Source: an uncultured Eubacterium sp. (GTDB taxonomy: Bacteria > Bacillota > Clostridia > Lachnospirales > Lachnospiraceae). Taken from it: a stretch of 15,845 nt of DNA. Within the stretch, counting starts at the first letter, position 1. Each line of letters starts with the position of its first letter. The notes under the pieces are model-generated. The model worked only from the letters and a program-made list of their open reading frames with translations, was not told where the DNA came from and ran no database searches. Shown here piece by piece: positions 8,212 to 15,555 of this stretch. The position numbers and the translations under genes are program-made. Location: contig CAJGDH010000014.1 in NCBI GenBank assembly GCA_904502145.1, positions 1 through 15,845 on the forward strand. The letters are read 5' to 3'.

Positions 8212-8234
8212 GGTCGTTCCCGGTCCTGCCGCAG

Positions 8235-9104
8235 TTACTTCTGCCGGTCCGAGGAATAGAAGCGGACGGCGAGCCAGAGAAAACCGATCCCCACCAGGAT
8301 GCAGATCAGGGTGGCCGCCTTGAAATAGAAATAGGAGAAAGTCGTGGTGGTGACGTCTATCCCGAAGTTGCCGAAATATGACGTGACCGCCGGTACATTT
8401 CCTGAGAAATTCTCATAATATCCCACAAAGACCGTCATAGGATTAAAGAGGTTTGCCGCCAGGCACAGCGTGGTCACTGCGGATGAGATCTCCCCGGTCC
8501 TGCTCATGGAAAGGCTGGCGTTCCTCACCACCTCCAGAAAGAGGAGGATTCCCACCGACATCATAAAATAGGTAAAGATCGTCTCTGCAAAGGCGACGAC
8601 TGACCGCTTGTTCATACTGAAGAAAAACAGGGCGATGCTTCCTCCCCAGAAAGAGAATACGGCCACAGTCCACAGCAGCCTGACGATCCCCAGCAGTTTG
8701 ATCCCGCTGTATATGCAGGACAGGGCTATGATGGGCAGGCTGGACAGCAGGATCAGCAGGTTGGTACAGACCAGGGTACTGATCCTGGCAATGATGTGGT
8801 ACCTGATCACATCCGGGATCACCATGAACTGCCCGGCTACGGCCCGGTCCGAATCCTCCATGGCAGATACCGAAAAGGGGATGAGGACAAACACCGCCAG
8901 GATCTGCAGGGAAGTCAGGATGAGAAACTGGGCCAGGAAGGAGGACCTTCCTGAAAGAAAGCCGATCTGCTTGGATTCATTATGAAAGAAGACAAAGAGG
9001 ATCGTGACAAAGGCAAGGATGGAGTTGTAAAAGATCAGAAGGATCGGAAGCCGTATGTTGCGTCCTTCTTTCAACATCTCAAGTTTAAGCATGGAATTCT
9101 GCAT
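8235..9104 (-). CDS. ABC-2-type membrane permease
   Basis: This 289-aa integral membrane protein has about six predicted helices (near 19-41, 57-80, 108-130, 140-162, 168-192 and 252-275). The layout resembles ABC-2-type permeases such as GldF: a cytoplasmic N-terminus with LKLEMLKEGR before helix 1, and an extracellular loop of about 60 aa before the last helix. The start is the ATG at 9104. The longer frame from a GTG at 9116 reads through the GGAGGT Shine-Dalgarno, so it is not the real start. That Shine-Dalgarno contains the TAA stop of the upstream ABC gene, so translation of the two is probably coupled. The substrate is unknown. It is presumably the membrane partner of the ABC-like protein. 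Confidence 0.85.
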   Translation of the reverse strand: MQNSMLKLEMLKEGRNIRLPILLIFYNSILAFVTILFVFFHNESKQIGFLSGRSSFLAQFLILTSLQILAVFVLIPFSVSAMEDSDRAVAGQFMVIPDVIRYHIIARISTLVCTNLLILLSSLPIIALSCIYSGIKLLGIVRLLWTVAVFSFWGGSIALFFFSMNKRSVVAFAETIFTYFMMSVGILLFLEVVRNASLSMSRTGEISSAVTTLCLAANLFNPMTVFVGYYENFSGNVPAVTSYFGNFGIDVTTTTFSYFYFKAATLICILVGIGFLWLAVRFYSSDRQK

Positions 9105-9106
9105 AA

Positions 9107-10009
9107 TTACCTCCACATCAGCTGATCCAGATCAATAGGGTCTCTCATATACCGGCACACGGAGACGCCGGCCTCCACCAGCTGGGACAAAAGTATGGCT
9201 TCTTCCTTCTCTCCGCCGGAGAAGAGGAGGATCACATCCTCACCGTTTACGGTGACCCGCTCCACCAGATCATTTTCCCGGAGGATGCGGACCGCCTCGT
9301 CCATCCCTTCAAGGACACACATACGGATAGGACTCTCCTTCAGTGCTTTCTCATAACAGGAATCCACGGTACCGCTGATGACGACACGGCCTCCTTCCAT
9401 CACTGCCATATCCGAGAGGAATGAGGGCAGTTCAGGGTACATCTGGCTGTTGATCACCAGGGATTTTCCCTGTTCCCACAACATCCAGAGATAGTCCAGC
9501 ATCCGTTTCCGGTAGGAGGGGGCCATACCGGCGAAGGGCTCGTCAAAAAACAGCCAGGAAGGGTCGTGGAGAATGGTCTTGCCCAGGCAGAGGAAAGGCC
9601 TGAGCTCTTTCGGCACATCGCTGATAAAGCTGCCCCTGTACTCCTCCATCTCAAGGAAATTCAGAACTTCATCCACCCGTCTCCCCCGGTATCTCCCGTT
9701 CACTTTATAGAGAGCCAGAAATACCTCATAGTACTCCTCAACGGTCAGCTGTTCATAAAAACCGTAGTCTTTTGCCATATATCCGGTCTTCAGATAAACG
9801 GACCCCGGGGAAGTGACAGGTTCCCCGTCCAGGACGATCTCTCCGAAACTTGGTTTCACCCTTCCCACCGAAGCCTGGAGCAGCGTAGAACCGGCATCCC
9901 GGTCGGAACCCAGAAACCCGAAGATTACACCGTCCGGCAGGGACAGGGAAATGTTTTCCACGATCTTTCTTTTTTTTCTGTGAATCGTAGTATTCTGATA
10001 TTCCAGCAT
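9107..10009 (-). CDS. Degenerate ABC ATPase-like protein
   Basis: This 300-aa protein has the length and fold signals of an ABC-2-type ATP-binding subunit, and it lies between the 814-aa surface protein gene and the permease. Its catalytic motifs are mostly lost. The Walker A position reads GSDRDAGST (34-42), with Gly40 where the essential Lys should be. The Q-loop is GYMAKD, with Lys80 for Gln. The signature is VPKEL (132-136) instead of LSGGQ. The D-loop reads AGMAP, and the switch His is Gln189 in NSQM. Walker B is kept as WLFFDEP (D156, E157). The frame is open throughout, so this is not a simple pseudogene. About 90 aa follow the core as an accessory domain. ATP hydrolysis looks unlikely. 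A structural or sensing role is inference. The start ATG has GAGGGA upstream and follows the previous gene by 12 nt. Confidence 0.88.
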   Translation of the reverse strand: MLEYQNTTIHRKKRKIVENISLSLPDGVIFGFLGSDRDAGSTLLQASVGRVKPSFGEIVLDGEPVTSPGSVYLKTGYMAKDYGFYEQLTVEEYYEVFLALYKVNGRYRGRRVDEVLNFLEMEEYRGSFISDVPKELRPFLCLGKTILHDPSWLFFDEPFAGMAPSYRKRMLDYLWMLWEQGKSLVINSQMYPELPSFLSDMAVMEGGRVVISGTVDSCYEKALKESPIRMCVLEGMDEAVRILRENDLVERVTVNGEDVILLFSGGEKEEAILLSQLVEAGVSVCRYMRDPIDLDQLMWR

Positions 10010-10021
10010 AAATACGTCCCT

Positions 10022-12466
10022 CTACTCTTTTCGGACCGTCCTCTTCAGCCATACGGACAAGATGGGAAGATCGTAGTTTTCCGCCTTGTCGGACTGCTTA
10101 TAGGTAATCCTCATCACGTTCATCTCGGAAAGGTAGGGCTCTAGATCCTCAAGCTTCATCACCTGTCCGGGTTTACGGAAGATTTCATCTTTTTCTTTGG
10201 TCTGATAATTGTAAGCATAGATCTTTCCGAGGAAATCATCCTGAGCCCGGGCCATGGTCCAGACCAGCCTGTTGGGATCAAATCTGTATTCGACCTCGGC
10301 CTTCTCTTCCTCGGAGACCTGCGTAAGCAGATCATCATAGGTGATATCGTTCTCCAGGAACTCCCGGTTGATATCCACCTGACAGTCCATCTTCTCGGGA
10401 AGCTCCAGATTCATATGGTTGGCATAGACCGATACCTGATTGCCCACGGAGGCATCCCTGGTACGGAATAGCTGATAGTCATCATCCAGGGTCACCCCGA
10501 TGACGATAAGGTCGCCAAGATCATTATTGTTCTTCATATAACGATAAAGAACATAACTGAGAACATCCTGGGTGACACTGTCATCCTCATCCTGGGTGAG
10601 CACATATTCATCGTCGGCCGGGGACCAGGTCCTGATCTCTTTTTTGCTGATGGTCAGGCCGCTGCCTCCCTTCATGGCGGATGAAGTCCAGTACTGATTG
10701 CCCCGGATGACCACAACCTTGTCAAAGTCTTTCCGGGAGAGGTTGGTGATCTCCCCGGAGAAAGCAGTATGGTCGCCTTGTATATCCGCGGAGAAGACCC
10801 GGGTCTTCTCCCCATAATTCATCGATTTGTTTTCCGTCATCCTCAGCATCCGGACAGTACCTGGCGTGGCTTCGGAGAAGGAGATGTCGTACCCCTTGAT
10901 TGTGTTGCTGATCCTGTACTCCTCCTGGATCATGGCCAGCTGGGCGTAATCCGTCGCCTCCTGGGCATAATCAAAATCGATGGGGACCACCTGGTCCACG
11001 GTGGAGATGAAATTCATGTCCATCCTCTCACCTTCAGCATTCTGGTAGAGGAAATAGATATCATTCTTCAGGTTGGCATCATCGACGATACGGATGGAAG
11101 AAAATGAACTCTGTGCCTGGGAGGGGGTCCCCCTGGACCGGAAGATGATACAGAGGGTAAACAGCACAGCAACAACAGGGACAACTCCCCAGATGTATTC
11201 CCTCTTCTTCAGACGGCTCAGCACAAAATAAGCCAGGAAGGTCAGGGTGAGCAGATAGATCAGGAAGAAAAGGCCGTAATAGAAGGCATTGGGGGCCTGG
11301 GAATGGTTGAAGCTGTTGAGGGCCAGCTCCATGCTCCACAGCCCGCTCTCCGCGTCGGCATTTCCCTCGATCATCGTCGCGAATACATGTTTATACAGAG
11401 ACCGGGTCATCTCCTCCAGACGGTTCCACTGGAGGATGGACTCATCGGTAAAACTGAAACGCAGGGCATAGACCGTGCCCTTGCCGTAGCTTCTTTCATA
11501 CAGGGACGCCGGTTCCGACCAGTCGGTCATCTTCCAGCCTGCATTGTTGTTGAAAGTCAGGGAATTGAGATAAAGGCCCAGCTCACCGGTGAACCCTGAA
11601 TCCGGATTGAAGTAGATCCTTTCGGTCTCTACCTGTCCGGGAAACAGACCCAGTTCCTTCTCCAGTCCGGCAAGATTTTTCTCCCCGTACTCCCCTGTGG
11701 CGACAACCAGTCTTCCCCCGTTTTTCAGCCAGCTTTTCAGGGCGTTCAGGCTTGCGGTATCCAGAGTCTTTATGGAGAAATCGTCCACCAGGATGCCTGA
11801 AAGCATCCTGAGGGAATCTTTGCCGCCGGGAAAACCGGAGGACTCCAGGTTGATCATCCGGATCTTTACCGTGTCGGAATCCGTTTCGATCAGCGTCTCG
11901 TTCAGGGAAGACAGACTGTCATGCTGGTCAGACAGAAGGCCCATGCAGATCTGCGTGCCGGCCTGGGATTCCGGATCGATCCACTCGGAGTATGCAGGAA
12001 TCTCCATCTTGGACAGGAGGGTGGTCCCGTACTGGTCCAGGATCTCAAAACAGAAATAGGAGGCATTTCCCAGCTGGGGGATCAGCAGTTCCACGGAGGA
12101 TTCCTCCCCTTTCAGGCACTGGATCGCAGACTGGTAGGCTATGCCTCCACCATTGCTGCCGGGCACAATGATCTTCACCAGACCGGAGAAATCTCCCGCG
12201 GCGCTGGTCATATGTACATTTACCGGTATGTCCTGATCCTTGACCGTGTATCCTTTCACACCGTATACCACCGTTCCCGACAGATCGTCGATCCGGTAGG
12301 AATAGCCGTAGCCTCCCTGTTCGAAAGGCGTCTTCTCCCAGGATACTGTACCGGCTTCCCCCGGCTGTTTTCGATGGCAGCCGAAGAACCAGAAGACGAT
12401 GGCACAGATCAGGATCAGGGCAGCAAAGATTATTTTTTTGTAGGTACGGAATAGTTCGTTGAGCAT
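10022..12466 (-). CDS. Large membrane-anchored surface protein of the ABC operon
   Basis: This 814-aa protein is not a family I can name. A first hydrophobic helix (11-29) is followed at once by Cys30 in WFFGC, an imperfect lipobox, so it may be a lipoprotein or simply a signal anchor. Residues 30-395 are predicted outside. They include a beta-rich part and, at about 215-258, a stretch (GILVDDF, LNALKSWLKNGGRLVVATG) like the glutamine amidotransferase-like/ABC auxiliary domains of GldG-type proteins. A helix pair (396-417 and 424-442), joined by a short KKRE loop, crosses the membrane. Residues 443-814 are again predicted outside. The ATG has AAGGATAAGG upstream and lies 15 nt after the kinase gene. 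Its position in the operon suggests it is the extracytoplasmic subunit of the transporter or a signal-sensing partner. Both are inference. Confidence 0.75.
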   Translation of the reverse strand: MLNELFRTYKKIIFAALILICAIVFWFFGCHRKQPGEAGTVSWEKTPFEQGGYGYSYRIDDLSGTVVYGVKGYTVKDQDIPVNVHMTSAAGDFSGLVKIIVPGSNGGGIAYQSAIQCLKGEESSVELLIPQLGNASYFCFEILDQYGTTLLSKMEIPAYSEWIDPESQAGTQICMGLLSDQHDSLSSLNETLIETDSDTVKIRMINLESSGFPGGKDSLRMLSGILVDDFSIKTLDTASLNALKSWLKNGGRLVVATGEYGEKNLAGLEKELGLFPGQVETERIYFNPDSGFTGELGLYLNSLTFNNNAGWKMTDWSEPASLYERSYGKGTVYALRFSFTDESILQWNRLEEMTRSLYKHVFATMIEGNADAESGLWSMELALNSFNHSQAPNAFYYGLFFLIYLLTLTFLAYFVLSRLKKREYIWGVVPVVAVLFTLCIIFRSRGTPSQAQSSFSSIRIVDDANLKNDIYFLYQNAEGERMDMNFISTVDQVVPIDFDYAQEATDYAQLAMIQEEYRISNTIKGYDISFSEATPGTVRMLRMTENKSMNYGEKTRVFSADIQGDHTAFSGEITNLSRKDFDKVVVIRGNQYWTSSAMKGGSGLTISKKEIRTWSPADDEYVLTQDEDDSVTQDVLSYVLYRYMKNNNDLGDLIVIGVTLDDDYQLFRTRDASVGNQVSVYANHMNLELPEKMDCQVDINREFLENDITYDDLLTQVSEEEKAEVEYRFDPNRLVWTMARAQDDFLGKIYAYNYQTKEKDEIFRKPGQVMKLEDLEPYLSEMNVMRITYKQSDKAENYDLPILSVWLKRTVRKE

Positions 12467-12481
12467 ACCTTATCCTTTTGT

Positions 12482-13627
12482 TTACGGCAGGGGATCCACC
12501 AGCGGGATCTCCATCTGGAACCTGGTCCCATTCTCCCCGCTCATGGCCCATATATTGCCGTCGTGGAGAGTAACGATGTTTTTGGCGATGGTCAGGCCCA
12601 GCCCGGTACCGCCGGTCTTCAATGACCTGGAAGACTCCACACGGTAAAATTTATCAAAGATCTTCTCCAGATCCTCCGAAGGGATCACCCTTCCGTAATT
12701 GACGATGGCAACAAATGCATAGTCGGACAGTCGTCCGGTATAGACCTCCAGAAGTTTTCCGTCAGCCCCGTACTTGATGGCATTGGACATCAGGTTGCCG
12801 ATCGCCCTGGCCAGCAGTTCTCCGTTTCCTTCAATATTCAGGGGACCTTCTGAAAAATGTGTCACACAGTTCAGATGGTTTTCCATAAAACTGGGATAGA
12901 ATTCATCCACCAGCTGGGGCATGAAAAGGTTGAGGTCAAGAATCTCCTTCTTGATCTGAACCTTGTCCTTATCATAACGTGTATAATCAAAGAGGTCCTT
13001 GATCAGCGTTTCCAGCTGTCTGGCTTTGGAGGAAACGATCCCAAGGTATTTCTGTTTCTGTTCTTCCGTCAGGGAATCATTCTGGATCAGAAGATCCAGA
13101 TAGCCCAGGATGGAAGTCAGAGGAGTCCGCAGATCGTGGGCCACGTTGGTCACAAGCTCGTCCTTCGTCTGTTCGATCATCTTCTGCTGTTCCAGAGTCT
13201 CTCCCAGATTCTTCCGCATCTCATTGATGGAATCCGCGATCTCCGAGAACTCATCATTTCCCCTGACAGGGATCTCCTCCGTAAAATTCCCGCTTTTCAT
13301 CTTCTCTATTCCCTGGATGATCTCTCTGACATAGACCACAAACCGGTGGGAGAAGAGGACGAAGTAAAGGACAAGGAGGAGCACTGAGAAAAATAGCAGG
13401 ACAATAAGGTCAAAACCGTTCAGGCTGTTCAGGGAGAACACGGAGGAAGCAACATTTCCGTTTCCCGTCACGCCCCAGATCTCACGGTATCTTCCGGAGT
13501 TCATCTGACTTTCGTAGAGATAGATCCCGTAAAAGAGTACCACCTCTGTCAGAATGGTGGCGAGGACGCTCATGAACATGTAGAAGACGATCTTGAACCG
13601 AAAACTCCTAAACCGATTCGCTTTCAA
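12482..13627 (-). CDS. Sensor histidine kinase (HAMP/HisKA/HATPase)
   Basis: This 381-aa kinase of the VanS-like group has two membrane helices (about 12-38 and 72-94) flanking an outside loop of only about 33 aa. A HAMP linker follows (about 95-148). HisKA carries the phospho-acceptor His164 in NVAHDLRTPLTSILGY. The HATPase domain has an N box (NLMSNAIKYG) and a G box (TGGTGLGLTIAKNI). The short loop suggests sensing within the membrane or through a partner protein, perhaps the 814-aa protein next to it. The start appears to be a TTG at 13627, with AGGA 7 nt upstream, which overlaps the regulator gene by 20 nt. I see no better ATG before the first helix. Confidence 0.95.
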   Translation of the reverse strand: MKANRFRSFRFKIVFYMFMSVLATILTEVVLFYGIYLYESQMNSGRYREIWGVTGNGNVASSVFSLNSLNGFDLIVLLFFSVLLLVLYFVLFSHRFVVYVREIIQGIEKMKSGNFTEEIPVRGNDEFSEIADSINEMRKNLGETLEQQKMIEQTKDELVTNVAHDLRTPLTSILGYLDLLIQNDSLTEEQKQKYLGIVSSKARQLETLIKDLFDYTRYDKDKVQIKKEILDLNLFMPQLVDEFYPSFMENHLNCVTHFSEGPLNIEGNGELLARAIGNLMSNAIKYGADGKLLEVYTGRLSDYAFVAIVNYGRVIPSEDLEKIFDKFYRVESSRSLKTGGTGLGLTIAKNIVTLHDGNIWAMSGENGTRFQMEIPLVDPLP

Positions 13628-14327
13628 TTTTGTATCCTACCCCCCAAACCGTCTTCAGGATCTTCGGGCTGCGTGAATTGTCTTCGATCTTTTCACGAAG
13701 CCTCCGGATATGTACCATTACCGTATTGTTTACTTCATAGACTTTCTCGTTCCACACCCTCTCGAAGATCTCATCTGTACTGAAGACCCTGTCCCTGTTG
13801 GAGGCAAGAAGGTAAAGGATGTCGAATTCGATGGGTGTGAGGGCGATCTCCCGGCCGTCTTTTTTCACCACGTGGGCGGCTTTGTTGATCACCAGGTTCT
13901 GCACCTTGATCTCATCGTTTTTCGTTTCCGTGGTTTCATTGCCCATGGGGAGAGTGGTGTATCTCTTCATCTGGGATTTGACCCGGGCAAGAAGCTCCAG
14001 GGGATGGAAAGGCTTGGTCAGATAATCGTCCGCCCCTGTTCCGAAGCCCACGATCTTATCCATGTCTTCCGCTTTGGCGGAGAGCATGAGGATGGGAATA
14101 TTGCTGGTCTTCCTTATGCGTCGGCACACTTCGAGACCGTCGATCCCCGGCATCATGATATCCAGGATAAGCATACGTACTTCCGGATGTTCCGCAAGGA
14201 TATCCAGGCACTGGGTGCCGTCGGAAGCCTTGATCACTTTATAACCGTCATTCACCAGATAGATCTCCACCAGATCCGCGATCTCTCTGTCATCGTCCAC
14301 GACTAAGATAGTTGCATTTTTTTCCAT
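13608..14327 (-). CDS. Response regulator, OmpR/PhoB family
   Basis: This 239-aa regulator has a receiver domain (1-120) and a winged-helix DNA-binding domain (about 139-235). Receiver residues are visible: the acidic cluster DDD (11-13), phospho-acceptor Asp56 in LILDIMMPG, Ser83 and Lys105 in TKPF. The C-terminal domain ends in the typical TVWGVGYKIE. It resembles VanR-type regulators and is the first gene of the five-gene operon. The ATG has AAAGGA about 7 nt upstream. It probably acts on its own promoter through the AGTATA repeats just upstream and so sets expression of the kinase and ABC genes. That control is inferred from position. Confidence 0.96.
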   Translation of the reverse strand: MEKNATILVVDDDREIADLVEIYLVNDGYKVIKASDGTQCLDILAEHPEVRMLILDIMMPGIDGLEVCRRIRKTSNIPILMLSAKAEDMDKIVGFGTGADDYLTKPFHPLELLARVKSQMKRYTTLPMGNETTETKNDEIKVQNLVINKAAHVVKKDGREIALTPIEFDILYLLASNRDRVFSTDEIFERVWNEKVYEVNNTVMVHIRRLREKIEDNSRSPKILKTVWGVGYKIESESV

Positions 14328-14367
14328 GTTTCATCCTTTCCGCCGATACCAGGTACCGGATCTCTTC

Positions 14368-14373
14368 ATTATA
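14368..14373 (-). promoter_or_regulatory. -10 element of the regulator/ABC operon
   Basis: A consensus TATAAT lies on the minus strand about 40 nt before the regulator ATG. At the -35 position, 17 nt further upstream, the sequence is TATATA, far from TTGACA. The repeats at 14379-14407 occupy that place. This pattern suits a promoter that depends on an activator. Confidence 0.6.
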
Positions 14374-14378
14374 ATTTA

Positions 14379-14407
14379 TATACTATACTTTATATACTTT
14401 ATATACT
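14379..14407 (-). promoter_or_regulatory. Direct-repeat operator, probable response-regulator binding site
   Basis: The hexamer TATACT (AGTATA on the minus strand) occurs at 14379, 14384, 14393 and 14402. Two intervals are exactly 9 nt, and the 9-mer TATACTTTA is repeated in tandem. The array covers the -35 region of the regulator promoter. Direct repeats spaced about one helical turn are typical binding sites of OmpR/PhoB regulators. No binding evidence is available. Confidence 0.5.
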
Positions 14408-14466
14408 GCAATTTATATAGTTCAATTTTACATAGTTTTTCCTATATGATATCTTACCATAGTTCA

Positions 14467-14496
14467 TTGACAAATCCACAGGTTCTTTGTTAGAAT
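14467..14496 (+). promoter_or_regulatory. rnpB: Promoter of rnpB
   Basis: TTGACA (14467-14472) and TAGAAT (14491-14496) on the plus strand are separated by 18 nt. The next purine about 7 nt downstream matches the expected 5' end of RNase P RNA near 14502. The upstream region is AT-rich, with A/T tracts that could act as an UP element. Confidence 0.8.
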
Positions 14497-14501
14497 GGGG
14501 A

Positions 14502-14851
14502 GGATTCAGAGTCGGATAAATGGTCGCTTATTCTCCTCGGGAGAACGAGAGGAAAGTCCGGGCTTCACAGGGCAGGATGCCGGATAACGTCCGGTGGAGG
14601 TGACTCCAAGGATAGTGCAACAGAGATATACCGCCGGCCCAGGCCGGTAAGGGTGGAAAGGCGAGGTAAGAGCTCACCGATCTCCTGGTAACAGGGGATG
14701 CCATGTAAACCCCATCCGAAGCAAGACCAAGCGTAAGACGAAAACCTTGCCCGGGTTGTCTTCAGGTAGGTCGCTTAAGTCTGCCGGCGACGGCAGACTC
14801 AGACAGATGATCATTCACGACATAACCCGGCTTATCGTCCGGCTCTGATCC
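14502..14851 (+). ncRNA. rnpB: RNase P RNA, class A
   Basis: This is the catalytic RNA that cuts the 5' leader from tRNA precursors. The conserved blocks are present in order: GAGGAAAGTCCGGGCT (14549-14564), GTGCAACAGAGATATACCGC (from 14615), AGACAGATGATCATTCACGA (from 14801) and AACCCGGCTTAT near the 3' end. P18 is a perfect 9-bp stem (14778-14786 with 14791-14799) closed by a GCGA tetraloop. Helix P1 pairs CAGAGTCGGA (14507-14516) with TCCGGCTCTG (14838-14847), and GGAT with ATCC can extend it outward to 14502-14851. T5 (14854-14858) follows directly, so P1 plus this tail resembles an intrinsic terminator. The length of about 350 nt fits class A. The 3' 37 nt lie antisense to the end of trmK. 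Confidence 0.96.
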
Positions 14852-15537
14852 AGTTTTTCGTCGATCTGACGGATCTCATATTCCAGTTCCTCTACTCTCC
14901 TCTCCTGAAGGGGAGTTTTTTTTCGTGAACCGGACCCGATCCTTCGTATGATCTCCTCTCTCTTCTTCCTTTCTCTTTCCAGGTATTCCTCCAGGACAGG
15001 CCGGCACTCTTCCTCCACCGCCTGCCCGTAAAGGTATTCGGACTCCAGGGAAAAGCTCTGCATTCCCGGAACCGATTTGATCACTACATAATATTTTCCT
15101 TCCTCCTGGATAAACCATTCCATGACAATGGAATAGCCCAGGTCATGAAGGGTATGTCTCACCTTGAACCATTCGGACTGAGGCTGCAGGATCAGTTCGA
15201 TCCCGGCCTCCATAAGGTCTGCCCGTTCCCTGAGGATCCGGCAGATCAGATCCCCGCCCATGCCGGAAAGGATGACGGTGTCCACCTCGCCCTGTCTGAG
15301 TCTTCGCATACCGTCACTCAGCCTCAGGGATATCTTCTCCTCAAGACCGCTCTCCTGTATGTGGGCGGCAGCCCTTTCCAGGGGCCCCGGGTTTACATCC
15401 ATGGCAATGGCATAGGGACAACGCCCGCTCTCCACCAGATAGATGGGGACAAAGGCATGGTCCGTACCGATATCCGCTGCTCTTTTTCCGGGAGTCACCG
15501 CGTGGGCGATGGTTCGCATCCTTTTAGACAAAAGCAT
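14815..15537 (-). CDS. trmK: tRNA (adenine(22)-N1)-methyltransferase
   Basis: This 240-aa class I SAM-dependent methyltransferase of the TrmK/YqfN family methylates A22 in the D-loop of some tRNAs. The family opening is visible as LLSKRMRTIAHAV. Motif I is AADIGTDHAFVPIYL (19-33). LSGMGGD and LQPQSEW follow, and then EEGKYYVVIK. The C-terminal 70 aa are a charged helical part. It starts 18 nt after dnaG, with AAGGGA upstream of the ATG at 15537. In most Firmicutes rpoD separates these two genes and nif3 follows trmK; neither holds here. The last 11 residues (DQSRTISRVMS) are encoded on the strand opposite the 3' end of rnpB, so their sequence is partly dictated by the RNA. No terminator is seen before rnpB. 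Confidence 0.92.
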   Translation of the reverse strand: MLLSKRMRTIAHAVTPGKRAADIGTDHAFVPIYLVESGRCPYAIAMDVNPGPLERAAAHIQESGLEEKISLRLSDGMRRLRQGEVDTVILSGMGGDLICRILRERADLMEAGIELILQPQSEWFKVRHTLHDLGYSIVMEWFIQEEGKYYVVIKSVPGMQSFSLESEYLYGQAVEEECRPVLEEYLERERKKREEIIRRIGSGSRKKTPLQERRVEELEYEIRQIDEKLDQSRTISRVMS

Positions 15538-15555
15538 CTTATCTATTCCCTTCCC

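Noticed and set aside
7841..8234. T-box or threonine attenuator before thrC
   Set aside because: No T-box consensus, specifier stem or threonine-rich leader peptide is seen, and the predicted thrC promoter leaves only about 54 nt of leader.
9105..9116. GTG start at 9116 for the permease
   Set aside because: The GTG is part of the GGAGGT Shine-Dalgarno that serves the ATG at 9104.
9107..10009. ABC gene as a frameshifted pseudogene
   Set aside because: The frame is continuous for 300 codons with proper start, Shine-Dalgarno and stop coupling. Only specific motif residues are changed.
14778..14799. Perfect 9-bp hairpin as a free terminator after trmK
   Set aside because: It is the P18 helix of RNase P RNA with a GCGA tetraloop and has no U-run on either strand.
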